Assembly: GCA_965212505.1 (NCBI GenBank)
Contig: OZ243123.1
Span: 4,526,001 to 4,590,000, forward strand
Direction: 5' to 3'
Source of the DNA: JAHEKO01 sp965212505
GTDB lineage: Bacteria > Acidobacteriota > Thermoanaerobaculia > Multivoradales > JAHEKO01
DNA: 64,000 nt
The notes under the pieces are model-generated. The model was not told the DNA's origin and did not search any database. It worked only from the letters and a program-made list of their open reading frames with translations. The translations under genes and the position numbers were made by a program. Each line of letters starts with the position of its first letter. Position 1 is the stretch's first letter. Of the stretch, positions 15,978 through 25,511 are shown in pieces.

Positions 15978-18068
15978 ATGTTTCAAGGATCGGTTCGCAG
16001 TAGGACCTTCGGTTCACTCGTCTGTTGGTTGGCGTTCGGCCTCAGCGCGACTTCCGCAGTCGCCGACGACGACATCGTGTTCGAGGAGGTGGGCGTCGGA
16101 CTCGGCGTCGCCTACGAGCGAACGCCGTCGACAACCTTCGACATCGTTCAGGAATTCCGCGACGAGTCTCTGACGACGCCGAAGACGATGGGCGACGTAC
16201 CGCTCCAGCCGGTCAAGCCGCGCGGCGCGCCGGGAGTCGCTCTTGTGGACTACGACGGTGACGGCGACCTCGACGTCTACGTAACCAACGGACCGGGGAG
16301 TGAAAACTCCCTGCTCTCGAACCAGTTGGCAGAGAGCGGCAGCCTGGGCTTCGTAGACGTGGCCGGCGTCGCCGGCGTCGCAGCTCCCGACCAGGATTCC
16401 ACCGGCGTCTGTTTCGGCGACATGGATAACGACGGCGATCCCGATCTATATGTCCTCGGCCGCGACGAAGAGAACCGACTCTTCGAGAATCAAGGTGACG
16501 GCAGCTTCTTGGACATCACCGCCTCTGCGGGCGTCGGCGGTGGAGCGCTCGGCTCGGCCAGCTGCGCATTCGGCGACGTGAACGGAGACGGCCTGCTCGA
16601 CCTGTTCGTCGCCAACGTCACCGAGTTCACGACTCTGCTTGCGATTCTCGTCGAGCCGTTCGCGCTCAACCAGCCGAATCAACTGTTCCTGGGCGGCGCG
16701 GGGAACACTTTCACCGACGTGAGCCTGACCTCCGGCATTCGCACCCTTGCTGGCGTACCGGCGGACACCCACGACATCACCTGGGCGGTCACGATGGTCG
16801 ACTACGACCAGGACGGCGACACCGACATTCTGACCGCCTCGGACAATGGCGGTATTCCGTTCGCGGCGGACGGTGGAGTCGACCGCGGATTCCTGCGAAC
16901 GTTCGAGAACGACGGCACCGGAAGCTTCACCGACGTCTCCGACAGCGCCGGCCTACTCGCTAGCCCGGGCGACTGGATGGGCATCGCTGTCGCCGATATC
17001 GACCACAACGGCACTCTAGATGCCTTCGTCACCAACACGGGCGACTACTTCGAGGCGTTTCTCGGCGTCCCGGGTTCCGGGCTCGGAGCCCAAACCACCC
17101 GGCCGTTCCTCCAGAACCCTGACGGCACCTGGACCGACGTTCCGGTCGACCCCGACCTCGCCTCCGTCTTCGGTTGGGGCACCGCCGCGTTCGACTACGA
17201 CAACGATACCGACACCGACCTCGTCTACGTGGGCGGACTCGACGTGGCCCTGTTTGTCGAGGCATCCAACCCGGGAGTCGTGCTCGCCAACGACGGCGCT
17301 GCGAACTTCAGCTACGACGAGGCGGCGCTCGCCCCTCCGGTCGCCGCCGACCACGCACGGCGTATCGATCACGGCCTGGCGGCGGGCGATCTGAACGAAG
17401 ACGGCTTCGTCGACTTTGTCGCAGTCTCCAATCAGAACGCTCCAGAGCCGACCCCCTTCGTTCTCTATCAGGACGTCATGCCCATTCCGTTCACCTCCCC
17501 CTTCAACTCGCTCGCCGGGTTCATCCCGATCTTTGCCGAGACCGCCATGGGGTCGGGTCAGTTCGTCTGGACCGGCCTCGAGACGACGAACGGCACCGTC
17601 GCGATCGAGCTCAACAGCGCCTCGAACGACCATCGTTCCGTGGGGGTTCGCACTTTCGGCACCATCGGAGTCACCTCCGGTGGAGTCGTCAACCGTGACG
17701 GCATTGGCGCGGTCGTGAGTTTCGACCCCCGGCACGGCTCCACCGCAACCCTGCCCGTCGCCGGAGGCTCGAGCTACGCGTCCCAGAACAGTCTGGAACT
17801 GACCTTCGGACTCGGGCGCGCCGCCCGCGGATCCGTAGAGGTGCTCTGGCCGGGCGGAGTGCGGAACCGGCTCTACAACGTGCGCCAGTCCGAGCGAATT
17901 CTCTTCCCCGAGATCCCGTGCAGCTTCGCCGGCGAGCTGGACTTCTGGGGCTACCTATCGTGCGTGGGTACCGCGGTCGACGAGCTCGAGGACGCCGGCG
18001 TGCTCAACAAGCGTCAGGCGACGAGGTTCTTCGTGAGCGCTCTCTTGGCCTACCTCGACGAGCTATAG
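15978..18068 (+). CDS. CRTAC1-like FG-GAP/VCBS repeat protein with ASPIC/UnbV domain, exported
   Basis: 696 residues. A signal peptide (ending SAVADDD) is followed by repeated Ca2+-binding FG-GAP/VCBS units (VDYDGDGDLDVYVTNG, GDMDNDGDPDLYVLG, GDVNGDGLLDLFVAN, VDYDQDGDTDILTASD), which form an integrin-type beta-propeller. Near the C-terminus GIGAVVSFDPRHG and ARGSVEVLWPGGVRNRL match the ASPIC/UnbV domain that accompanies such repeats. The last about 50 residues (ELDFWGYLSCVG to the end) are helical and unassigned. An AGGAGGAGG precedes the ATG. Probably a secreted adhesion or glycan-associated protein; function unproven. Monocistronic. Confidence 0.85.
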   Translation: MFQGSVRSRTFGSLVCWLAFGLSATSAVADDDIVFEEVGVGLGVAYERTPSTTFDIVQEFRDESLTTPKTMGDVPLQPVKPRGAPGVALVDYDGDGDLDVYVTNGPGSENSLLSNQLAESGSLGFVDVAGVAGVAAPDQDSTGVCFGDMDNDGDPDLYVLGRDEENRLFENQGDGSFLDITASAGVGGGALGSASCAFGDVNGDGLLDLFVANVTEFTTLLAILVEPFALNQPNQLFLGGAGNTFTDVSLTSGIRTLAGVPADTHDITWAVTMVDYDQDGDTDILTASDNGGIPFAADGGVDRGFLRTFENDGTGSFTDVSDSAGLLASPGDWMGIAVADIDHNGTLDAFVTNTGDYFEAFLGVPGSGLGAQTTRPFLQNPDGTWTDVPVDPDLASVFGWGTAAFDYDNDTDTDLVYVGGLDVALFVEASNPGVVLANDGAANFSYDEAALAPPVAADHARRIDHGLAAGDLNEDGFVDFVAVSNQNAPEPTPFVLYQDVMPIPFTSPFNSLAGFIPIFAETAMGSGQFVWTGLETTNGTVAIELNSASNDHRSVGVRTFGTIGVTSGGVVNRDGIGAVVSFDPRHGSTATLPVAGGSSYASQNSLELTFGLGRAARGSVEVLWPGGVRNRLYNVRQSERILFPEIPCSFAGELDFWGYLSCVGTAVDELEDAGVLNKRQATRFFVSALLAYLDEL

Positions 18069-18183
18069 GTACTCCTATGTGCAACGGGGTGCCCGAGAGT
18101 CCGGTACTTCGCTTGCTTCCCCGTCGTCCAGGTGTTTGTGGAGGCCCGGGCGTCGCCGATCGCGGCGCCTCGGGCTGCCCGCC

Positions 18184-19092
18184 TCAGTCGACCGCGTTGG
18201 CTGTCTGGCTGAGGTAGAGCCCCTGGGTCAGTTGGACCTCGGCTCCGTCTTCGAGACGGCATCGTACGATCGCCGGCATGTCCGGCCCCTTCTCGGAGAA
18301 GTCGGTGCGCGTGAAGAGCAGCGACCGGTCGTCGAGCGAGAAGTGGGGGTCGAGGACCGCGTAGCCGTTGCCGTCGGCGACCAGGGTCTCCTCGCCCGTA
18401 GCCAGATCGCGGACCGCAACCGCGAACCCTTCGTCATCCGCCCGGATGTAGACCACCCGCGAGCCGTCGTGCGACCAGTCGGGATGGAACTCGCTGACTC
18501 CGGGTGTTCTGGTGAGGTTGCTTCGCTCCCCGGAAGCGGCATCGAGAATCCAGATATCACCCTTGGCCTCTTCGACCGCTGGATTGCCGACGAAGACGAC
18601 CCGTCTTCCATCGGGAGCCCAGCGAGGGCTGACCTCCTCGAAGTCGGGCGTCGAAGTAAGCGCGCGGTCCTCGCCACTCTCGACATCGCGAACCCACAGC
18701 TCTCGGGGCGCGGGCTCGTCGGTGTGGTAAATCAGCTGGCTGCCATCGGGTGAGTAGTCGGGGTCGCCGGCCGCTTCGCCGGTCTTCGAGATCTGCTCGA
18801 GCCCCGTGCCGTCGGGGTTGACCCGCATGAGCACATGAGCACCGTCGACGACCCCCGTGAAGACGAGGTGCGACCCGTCCGGCGCCCACTCGGGTCGAAA
18901 GTCGCGGAAGCCCCGATCGACCAGCGCCACCGGCTCCCCACCCTCGACCGGAATCAGATAGATGTTTTCCGGCCCGCCTATGTAGCTGTAGGCCAGGTGA
19001 CGACCGTCGGGTGACATAGAGGCGGCGGGAACCGCGAGTGGCACGCAGAAGAGGAGAAGAAGAGTCAGAGGCCAGGCGCTCGCGCGTTCCAT
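18184..19092 (-). CDS. TolB-like PD40/WD40 beta-propeller protein, exported
   Basis: 302 residues with a hydrophobic N-terminal signal (MERASAWPLTLLLLFCVPLAV). Six PD40 repeats are visible, each with the SPDG/APDG turn: MSPDGRHLAYSY, WAPDGSHLVFTG, YSPDGSQLIYHT, WAPDGRRVVFVG, WSHDGSRVVYIR, FSLDDRSLLFTR. This is the TolB C-terminal propeller fold, which mediates protein-protein contacts in the periplasm; here it occurs without TolB's N-terminal domain and away from tol-pal. Upstream are two copies of the palindrome GCTCCGGAGC that may regulate it. It is convergent with the CRTAC1-like gene; the 115-base gap has a GC-rich imperfect hairpin around 18140-18180. Confidence 0.8.
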   Translation of the reverse strand: MERASAWPLTLLLLFCVPLAVPAASMSPDGRHLAYSYIGGPENIYLIPVEGGEPVALVDRGFRDFRPEWAPDGSHLVFTGVVDGAHVLMRVNPDGTGLEQISKTGEAAGDPDYSPDGSQLIYHTDEPAPRELWVRDVESGEDRALTSTPDFEEVSPRWAPDGRRVVFVGNPAVEEAKGDIWILDAASGERSNLTRTPGVSEFHPDWSHDGSRVVYIRADDEGFAVAVRDLATGEETLVADGNGYAVLDPHFSLDDRSLLFTRTDFSEKGPDMPAIVRCRLEDGAEVQLTQGLYLSQTANAVD

Positions 19093-19147
19093 GCACGATT
19101 CCTACGGCAGCGACTCCCCTCTGGCCAGGGCGGTGCAGCAAGCGACC

Positions 19148-19177
19148 GCTCCGGAGCAGGGAATCGTGCTCCGGAGC
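19148..19177 (-). promoter_or_regulatory. Two GCTCCGGAGC palindromes upstream of the TolB-like gene
   Basis: The 10-base palindrome GCTCCGGAGC occurs at 19148-19157 and again at 19168-19177, exactly 20 bases (about two helical turns) apart, 56-85 bases upstream of the start at 19092. A separate perfect 10-bp inverted repeat, GCACGATTCC (19093-19102) and GGAATCGTGC (19160-19169), brackets the leader. The geometry suggests a dimeric regulator; none is identified. Confidence 0.35.
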
Positions 19178-19208
19178 GGGCCGCTCACCACGAGGAAGGG
19201 TGCTGTGC

Positions 19209-20450
19209 CTACAGGAAAATGAAGTTGCCGATGAACTCGTTGTCGGTGCCGTCGTCGATCACCGTGTTTGCAGGGCCGGGGTTGACGATGCGGTTGTTCG
19301 AGCTCGCGGCGTCGATCGAGATGTCCGCGATGACGCCAGCGGAAAGTGTGTTTCGCGCGACGATGAAGCCGCTCCCCTCGAAGATTTCCAATCCGATAAA
19401 ACTCGCCGAGCCCTCATTCGAGACGATGCGCACTCGATCGGCAGCGCCGCCGGCGAAGAAGGCCTCGAAGGCTCCGGTGACGACGTTCTGATCGACCAGA
19501 ACTTTTGTGCCGCCCTCGATGATCACTCCGAAGAAGCAGTCGGTGAGGGTATTGCGGCTGATCCTCGTCGAGTGGTCGTTGAGGGTCAAGATGCCGGTGG
19601 ACTCCTCGAGGGTGTTGCCGGCCACGAGAGAGCCGGAGGTGACACCGGTACCGATCGACGACTCGAACGTGTAGTTGTCGACAATGCGGTTACGTCGCGG
19701 CGTGGTGAGGGAGATGTCCACCTCACCTCCTCCGGAGAGCGGACACGCGACGACGCCCCCTTCGAGGACCACGCCGAAAGTGTCGTTGTCGAGGAACACG
19801 TTGCGATGAACGACCGAAGCATCCGTCGCACCGAGAAGGGTGATGCCGAGCACGTTGTTCGAGAACCGATTCCCCTCGATGGTGAGTCGGCGCACGCTGC
19901 CGTTGACGTTGGTTCGGTCGTCGCAGCGCCCGGTCGGTGAGTCCCACTCTGGGATCAGCTCGATGGCTCGATGAAAGGTCGAGAACGCGATGTCGCGGAT
20001 GGTGAGGCCGTCGAGCGTGCCCGCCAGGCCGTCGACAACAAAGGCCCGGTTGAAGAGGCCGTTCACTCCATCGTCGGTCGCGGGCTCACCACTACCGTCG
20101 TCGACGCCGAAGATCTGCGTCTCCCAGTCGTCTTCATCGGTCGAGCCATCGCCGTCGTTGTCGACTCCGTCGGCCCAGTCTTCCTGGAACTTTCCGTCGT
20201 TGTCGTTGTCGAGCGATTCGCCGACGATCGTGAGCTTCTTGGTGTCGAGTCGCACGCGCTCACCGTCGAAGCGGAAGGTGCCGAGGAGCTCGATCGTGTC
20301 GCCAGAACTGGCCGAGTCGATGGCGTCCTGGACGTTCTGCCGGTCGACCGAAACGTCGTCCAGCCCGATCACAGTGGTGGTGCCCGCCAAAACGGGGCCC
20401 GCCAGGACGGCAGCTCCGATGACGAGGGCCAGGGTATTCCTTGCAAGCAT
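19209..20450 (-). CDS. Right-handed parallel beta-helix repeat protein, exported
   Basis: 413 residues. The start at 20450 is chosen because AAAAGGAG lies upstream and the protein then starts with a Sec signal (MLARNTLALVIGAAVLAGPVLAG). After a linker containing Asp/Asn-rich turns (DNDNDGKFQEDWADG, VDNDGDGSTDEDDW), the chain shows repeated short strands such as IEGNRFSNNVLGITLLG, VHRNVFLDNDTFGVVLEG and VDQNVVTGAFEAFFAGG. This is typical of NosD/pectate-lyase-like beta-helices. It is probably a surface or secreted carbohydrate-related protein; no catalytic residues can be assigned. It follows the CadC-like regulator gene on the same strand with a 144-base gap. Confidence 0.75.
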   Translation of the reverse strand: MLARNTLALVIGAAVLAGPVLAGTTTVIGLDDVSVDRQNVQDAIDSASSGDTIELLGTFRFDGERVRLDTKKLTIVGESLDNDNDGKFQEDWADGVDNDGDGSTDEDDWETQIFGVDDGSGEPATDDGVNGLFNRAFVVDGLAGTLDGLTIRDIAFSTFHRAIELIPEWDSPTGRCDDRTNVNGSVRRLTIEGNRFSNNVLGITLLGATDASVVHRNVFLDNDTFGVVLEGGVVACPLSGGGEVDISLTTPRRNRIVDNYTFESSIGTGVTSGSLVAGNTLEESTGILTLNDHSTRISRNTLTDCFFGVIIEGGTKVLVDQNVVTGAFEAFFAGGAADRVRIVSNEGSASFIGLEIFEGSGFIVARNTLSAGVIADISIDAASSNNRIVNPGPANTVIDDGTDNEFIGNFIFL

Positions 20451-20594
20451 GATTTCTCCTTTTGGCTCGGGGCGCTCCGCGCTGTTGTACGCGGAAAGCG
20501 TTGGAGAGCGCCATGCTTGGCGACTGAACCGCACCTGTACCGATAACCCCCTCTTCGTCAGAGAGTTACGCGCTCGCCTAAACCGGCGCGCGGG

Positions 20595-22598
20595 CTACGA
20601 ATCGTCGACGCGCGCGCGCATCGCGTCCAACTTGGACGCGATCCTGCCGGTGATCGCCTGGAAGCGCGGCTCGGCGGCCAGGCTGGCCAGCGACGGATCT
20701 CTCCGCAGGAACCGCACATACGGGTACTCGAGCTCCGCGGCCCGCTCGAGGGCGTCGAGAGCCTCTTCTAACTCCTCGCGGATCGCGTGAATCTGTGCCA
20801 GTTGAACGTAGTGGCCAGAGGAGCGACTCCCCTCGTCGATCCTCGCGGCCAGATCCTCCAGTGCCCCTGCGAGAAGCGGCTCCGCCTCCTCTCGACGACC
20901 GCTCGTCCACAGCACGTGCCCCAAGACAATCTCGTTGCGCGTGACGAAGCCATCGTGCAGCGCGCTTCGTAGGTGCTCCTCCGCGGCCGCTCGGTCGTCG
21001 AGCAACCAGTAGGCCGCCCCCGCAAGAGACTGCCCTGTCGGGTCGTCAGGGGTCGAGGCCAGAATCTCCTCTGCGAGTCCGAGAAGCTGATTCGGCTCAC
21101 CGCGGTAGACATGCAGCGCGCCGAGCCAGACCCGAGCGTGAACGCTGCCTGGCTCAAGCTCCAGCGCCCGGCCGAGCCACTTGAAGGCCGCGTCGTCGGC
21201 TCCGAGTACCGCATAGAGACCGCCGATGTTCACGTAGAAGAACGGGTCGACCGGGTTGAGCTCGACCGCCCGGCGGAACCAGACGAGCGCTTCGTCGAGA
21301 TGGCCCATCTGCTCGTAGGCCGCACCGACGTTGTTGATCGCCATGACGTAGCCGGGCCGGATGTCGATCGCGCGCAGAAAGGCGGCCAGGCTCTCCTCGT
21401 AGAGGCCCTGTCCGGCGAGCGCCACACCGAGGGACTTGTGAGCCTCTGGCAGCTCGGCGTCGGCTGCCACCGCCAATCGCGCCTGCTCGAGGCTCGCTTC
21501 GAGCCACTCGCGTCGAGGGAAGTCGTAACGCATCGCGCGGGCGTAGTACGCATCAGCCAAGCCGGCGCGACCGAGCCCGAAGTTCGGATCCTCGGCCAGC
21601 GTTTGCTCGAAAAACGCAATCGCCGCTTCGTTGTCGTCTCGGGTGAAGCGTCGGTACGACTCGAGACCGCGAAGGTAGAGGTCGTAGGCGGTGAAGTTGG
21701 TCGCCGGCACCACTGAAAGGTCGGCGCGCTCCTCGACCGAAAGTTCCACCTCGAGCGCTTCGACGATGCGCTGAGCGACCTCTGTTTCCACGCTGAAGAG
21801 GTCGTCGAGGCGCCGCTGGTAGGTCTCACTCCAAAGCGAACGCTCGGTTTCTCCATCGATGAGCTGAGCCGAAATCCGCACCTGCTCTCCTTCGCGACGA
21901 ACGCTCCCCTCGAGCACCGTCGCCACATGCAGCTCGCGAGCGACCTGTCGAACGCGCAGGTCGGTGTCGGCATAGGCGCGTGTCGATCGACGCCCAATCA
22001 CCGTCAGCCGATCGATCTTCGTCAACCGATCGACGAGTTCCTCGGTCACTCCGGCTGCGAAGTAGGCGTCGTCTTCGCCGGCCCCGCGGTTCTCGAACGG
22101 CAACACCGCCACCGAGTGCGGACTCACCTCGGCAAGTAGCGCCACGTCAGCCGCCTCGGCCGCGGTCTCCTCGGTGGCCGGCGCGCTGTACAGCAGCCAG
22201 CCCGCGACGGCGGCCGGGATCAACACCACCGCGGCGAGACCCCGTGCCGGGGTCATGAACGACGACGTCACCTCGGCGCTGCAGGGTGCGATAAAGCGAT
22301 AGCCGCGCTTGGGCAGCGTCTCGATGAACCGTGGAGAATCGGCTCCGTCTCGAAGCGCCTGACGCAGTTTCGACACCGCTGTATTCAGTCCATCTTCGAG
22401 CTCGACGTGTGTCCCCGGCTCCCAGAGCCTCGCCTGCAGCTCCTCACGAGTGAGCAGATCTCCGGGGCGCTCGAGCAGGGTCGCGAGCACGGCGAACGGC
22501 TTGTCCTGCAACGGAATCAGCTGCCCTTTGCGCCGCAACTCGCGGGCGCGTAGGTCGGCTTCGAAGGTGCCGAATCGGATGACCTTTGAGGGAGGCAT
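20595..22598 (-). CDS. CadC-like membrane regulator: winged-helix domain, TM segment, TolB-N-like domain and TPRs
   Basis: 667 residues from the ATG at 22598; a TTG at 22622 is possible. The first about 100 residues (VIRFGTFEADLRARELRRKG, LLTREELQARLWE, FIETLPKRGYRF) are an OmpR/PhoB-type winged helix (Trans_reg_C). A single TM segment (AAVVLIPAAVAGWLLY) follows at about residues 110-135. The periplasmic part begins with VAVLPFENRG..DDAYFAAGVTEELVDRLTK, the TolB N-terminal-like domain common in these regulators. About six TPRs follow to the C-terminus. This architecture is frequent in Acidobacteriota and directly couples envelope sensing to transcription. Target genes are unknown; the adjacent beta-helix and tandem-paralogue genes are candidates. 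Confidence 0.85.
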   Translation of the reverse strand: MPPSKVIRFGTFEADLRARELRRKGQLIPLQDKPFAVLATLLERPGDLLTREELQARLWEPGTHVELEDGLNTAVSKLRQALRDGADSPRFIETLPKRGYRFIAPCSAEVTSSFMTPARGLAAVVLIPAAVAGWLLYSAPATEETAAEAADVALLAEVSPHSVAVLPFENRGAGEDDAYFAAGVTEELVDRLTKIDRLTVIGRRSTRAYADTDLRVRQVARELHVATVLEGSVRREGEQVRISAQLIDGETERSLWSETYQRRLDDLFSVETEVAQRIVEALEVELSVEERADLSVVPATNFTAYDLYLRGLESYRRFTRDDNEAAIAFFEQTLAEDPNFGLGRAGLADAYYARAMRYDFPRREWLEASLEQARLAVAADAELPEAHKSLGVALAGQGLYEESLAAFLRAIDIRPGYVMAINNVGAAYEQMGHLDEALVWFRRAVELNPVDPFFYVNIGGLYAVLGADDAAFKWLGRALELEPGSVHARVWLGALHVYRGEPNQLLGLAEEILASTPDDPTGQSLAGAAYWLLDDRAAAEEHLRSALHDGFVTRNEIVLGHVLWTSGRREEAEPLLAGALEDLAARIDEGSRSSGHYVQLAQIHAIREELEEALDALERAAELEYPYVRFLRRDPSLASLAAEPRFQAITGRIASKLDAMRARVDDS

Positions 22599-22714
22599 GA
22601 GGGTGGAATTCCGTGCGGCCAAGTATGCCCGAAGCGCGAGCTCTAGACTGCGAAAGCTTCACCTCGATTCGAGACCCCGGCACGGTCGTTGCGTTCTCTT
22701 GGCGCAACTTCACG

Positions 22715-24433
22715 ATGAACGCAATTCTGTTGCTCTCGCTAGGTGTTCTGCTGTCGGGTCCGGCCGACGAAATGGTCGTGCGGGTACTCACGCCGGAGGG
22801 GGAGCCACTCGAAGGGGCTCACGTTCACGGAGAGATCGAAGACCCAAAACTGCCAGTAGACGACTGGCCCAGGAGCGGTAGAAGGACTGGATCTGACGGC
22901 CTCGCCCGCCTCGCCCTGGAGTCAGGCTCGCCAGTCCAGCTGAGCATCGAGCACCGCTTCTACGAGAACTTCAGTCAGGTGGTCGAAACCAGAGCCCCCG
23001 GCGCCGTTGAGATCCGCCTGCCCGAACCCCCCTGGGGCTTTGTCGAGGTCGGAGGACGCGTTCTCTCGCCAACTGGCGAGCCTGTTCAGGGCGCACAGAT
23101 CGCTATCTACCCACCCCGGAGACATGCGCCCCGCTCTTGGATGGTCACGACCGACAGCGACGGATGGTTCGCGATACCGGCGATTCCGGAGGACGTCTAC
23201 CGGCTCGAACTGTGCGCGGAGGGCTTTGACAAGACAGTCGAAGCCATCGCTGTGACCGAGCAAATGAAGCCTCTGGATCTACGTCTTCGTTCAACCAAGC
23301 TCGTCGTGGGCCAGGTCTGGGGCTCTTTCGGGCCAGAGCTACGCAACGCTGAGATCAGAGCCTACTCAGCCGACCACTCAGGCTACCGCTACGGAGGCTG
23401 CGTCCAACGGATTCCCGAGCTCGGACCTGTCGGCTTTGGACAGTCCGTTCGAGGGGGGTTCTCGGGCAGCCGGTACTCGCTCCGACTTCCTACAGGGCGA
23501 TGGATGATCGAGGCTTCGAACCCATGGCCGACGATCGAACGTGCCTGGCGCGCTACGGTCGACCTAGACATCACAGAGAAGGACGGACCCGTAGTGGAGG
23601 TTGACCTCGAGGCCGAGGCCTGCGACCTCGAACTCATCGAGCGAAGTTCGCAGCCACTCGCGGGTCGCGTACTCGACGCAGCGACCAGCGAACCCCTCCC
23701 GGGGGCGACCCTGAGGATGGGCCGTCAGTGGGCTCGCACCGATGCGAGCGGCGCTTTCGCCTTCGAAGATGGCGGCCAGGTGGGACAGATACTCGCCGGG
23801 CACTATCTGGGTAAGCTGGAGGTCGTTCCTCCCGACGGCTGGGCCAGTCTTCGCCTCACCGCTCCAGAAACTGCGATCGAGTGGCTGGAGATCCGACTAC
23901 AGCGTGCGGTCGAGTTCTGCTACGAGTTTCGATGGGCTGACGGAGAGCCGACCTATTCGCACCTCTACGTCTACAACAAGGGAGCGGAGCAACCCTTCTT
24001 GGAATCCAAACCAGACAGGGATGGAAGAGGATGCATCCGAGACCTTGCGCCTGGAGCATACGAACTGAGTACTCCGAGCATGTACTGGCCGCACGGCCGA
24101 CTGTCGGTCTCTCTGCCGGCCGAGCCGCTGGTACTAGCCCTTCCGGTTTTAGGGGGCTTCGAACTCAAGGCCCCAGAGCTCATGCGAGATCATGGCTTCT
24201 CTCCTCCTGCCGGCACTGAGCTCCTCGTGGAGCGATCGGCGACACATGGAGTCGTTGAACAGACTCTGCGCAAACGTATCCACCGCTATCTCGTAGGCGG
24301 CATCCCTCCCGGCCGTTGGCTAGTCACCCTCATCGCCCCCGACGGCCGCGAGTGGACCGGTGAGGTCAACGTCGAGGCCAAAAAGTCGTCCACCGTCGTC
24401 GTTCGGCGGGCCTCCTCGGCTTCTTCTCGATGA
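22715..24433 (+). CDS. Secreted protein with repeated carboxypeptidase-regulatory-like (Ig-like) domains, paralogue 1
   Basis: 572 residues. The start at 22715 is chosen because it gives MNAILLLSLGVLLSG, matching the start of the downstream paralogue (MNAVLLLSLAGLLSG); an extension upstream to 22613 has no such signal. The body has repeated units of the CarboxypepD_reg-like type (VRVLTPEGEPLEGAHV, VGGRVLSPTGEPVQGAQI, LAGRVLDAATSEPLPGATL), beta-sandwich modules usually found in surface proteins. No catalytic residues are seen. Its stop overlaps the next start (ATGA), and the two proteins are clearly homologous, so this is a tandem duplication. The ribosome binding site is weak. Confidence 0.65.
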   Translation: MNAILLLSLGVLLSGPADEMVVRVLTPEGEPLEGAHVHGEIEDPKLPVDDWPRSGRRTGSDGLARLALESGSPVQLSIEHRFYENFSQVVETRAPGAVEIRLPEPPWGFVEVGGRVLSPTGEPVQGAQIAIYPPRRHAPRSWMVTTDSDGWFAIPAIPEDVYRLELCAEGFDKTVEAIAVTEQMKPLDLRLRSTKLVVGQVWGSFGPELRNAEIRAYSADHSGYRYGGCVQRIPELGPVGFGQSVRGGFSGSRYSLRLPTGRWMIEASNPWPTIERAWRATVDLDITEKDGPVVEVDLEAEACDLELIERSSQPLAGRVLDAATSEPLPGATLRMGRQWARTDASGAFAFEDGGQVGQILAGHYLGKLEVVPPDGWASLRLTAPETAIEWLEIRLQRAVEFCYEFRWADGEPTYSHLYVYNKGAEQPFLESKPDRDGRGCIRDLAPGAYELSTPSMYWPHGRLSVSLPAEPLVLALPVLGGFELKAPELMRDHGFSPPAGTELLVERSATHGVVEQTLRKRIHRYLVGGIPPGRWLVTLIAPDGREWTGEVNVEAKKSSTVVVRRASSASSR

Positions 24434-25341
24434 ACGCAGTTCTGTTGCTTTCACTGGCTGGGTTGCTGTCGGGACCATCCGATGAAGCGGTCGTGCGCGT
24501 CCTCACGCCGGAGGGAGCGCCGCTCGAGAGAGCCCGCATCACCGCCTGGGTCGAGCGGCCGGAAGCTCCTGAGTTCCAAAGGGCTCGAGACCGCGCGCTA
24601 ACTGACGACGATGGCATTGCTCGGCTTCAGCTGGGCTCGCGTGAAGGCGCAAGGTTGACGATCCAACATCGTCTGTACGGCTACTTCGGTGCCGACCTCG
24701 ACCCCAGATCAGACGAGCCCGTGGAGCTTCGGTTCCCGAGACCGCCCTGGAAGTTCGTCGACGTGCAGGGGAGAGTCTTGTCATTGCACGACGATCCCCT
24801 CCGGAGCATCACGATCCGGATCACCAAGGGTTGGGAGACGCACGATCCGTACGTCTGGACGGCCGTGACGAATGAGGACGGCTGGTTCGAGATGCGCGGA
24901 GTCGCAGAGGGATCGCATCGACTCGAGTACTTTGAATTCGGTTCTGAACCTCTTGTCGAGAAGGTAGCGATCCAGGACGGCGTGGACCCGCTCGCGCTTC
25001 GGCTCCGCTCTTTCAAGCGCGTAGTCGGATTCGTCTCGGCCGATTTCGAACTCGAGCTGGAGAGAATCAGCGTCACAGCGCGACCAGCTGCGAATGAGGA
25101 ACTCAACGACTGCGACCCCTCGTCCTGGCCCGACGACTACGTCTTTTGGCACTCCATCCGTGGGGAATTCGAAGGGAATCGCTATCAGGTTCGACTCCCG
25201 ACCGGACGTCGGCGGATCTCGGTGGCCAGCGGCCGGTACGGCCTCGAGCAGCCCTGGATCGCCTCCGCCAAGGTCGACCTCACAGACAACGACAAGCCGA
25301 TCGTTCGGCTAGACCTGAAGGCAGAAGGGCGTTGCCCGTAG
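24430..25341 (+). CDS. Truncated tandem paralogue of the preceding secreted protein
   Basis: 303 residues; the N-terminal 300 residues parallel those of the upstream gene block by block (MNAVLLLSL, VRVLTPEGAPLERA, KFVDVQGRVLS, LRLRSFKRVVGFV, DNDKPIVRLDLKAEG). It stops at the point where the first copy continues after VDLEAEACD, so it lacks the paralogue's C-terminal about 270 residues. It is probably exported and is translationally coupled through the ATGA overlap. It may still be functional as a shorter protein. A short relic of the missing C-terminal part follows in another frame. Confidence 0.6.
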   Translation: MNAVLLLSLAGLLSGPSDEAVVRVLTPEGAPLERARITAWVERPEAPEFQRARDRALTDDDGIARLQLGSREGARLTIQHRLYGYFGADLDPRSDEPVELRFPRPPWKFVDVQGRVLSLHDDPLRSITIRITKGWETHDPYVWTAVTNEDGWFEMRGVAEGSHRLEYFEFGSEPLVEKVAIQDGVDPLALRLRSFKRVVGFVSADFELELERISVTARPAANEELNDCDPSSWPDDYVFWHSIRGEFEGNRYQVRLPTGRRRISVASGRYGLEQPWIASAKVDLTDNDKPIVRLDLKAEGRCP

Positions 25342-25400
25342 GCTCATTCCGGCCGTTGGCCTCCATCGTCCTCGCCAACGGCGACCGAGGGTTGAGCGAA
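25342..25400 (+). pseudogene. Out-of-frame relic of the paralogue C-terminus
   Basis: Starting at 25349 the bases CCGGCCGTTGGC are identical to the paralogue's C-terminal region near 24309. The frame beginning at 25350 reads RPLASIVLANGDRG against RWLVTLIAPDGRE in the first copy. This suggests an internal deletion plus frameshift after duplication. The match is short, so confidence is modest. Confidence 0.4.
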
Positions 25401-25511
25401 CAATGGGCCTCGAAGCCGAACGGCCGCCTATCGTCGTTGTTCGATAAGCCTCCGAAACCCAGAAAACTCCGAAGGATCTGCTACTCTCGCGCACTCTTCC
25501 AAGGAGACCCC

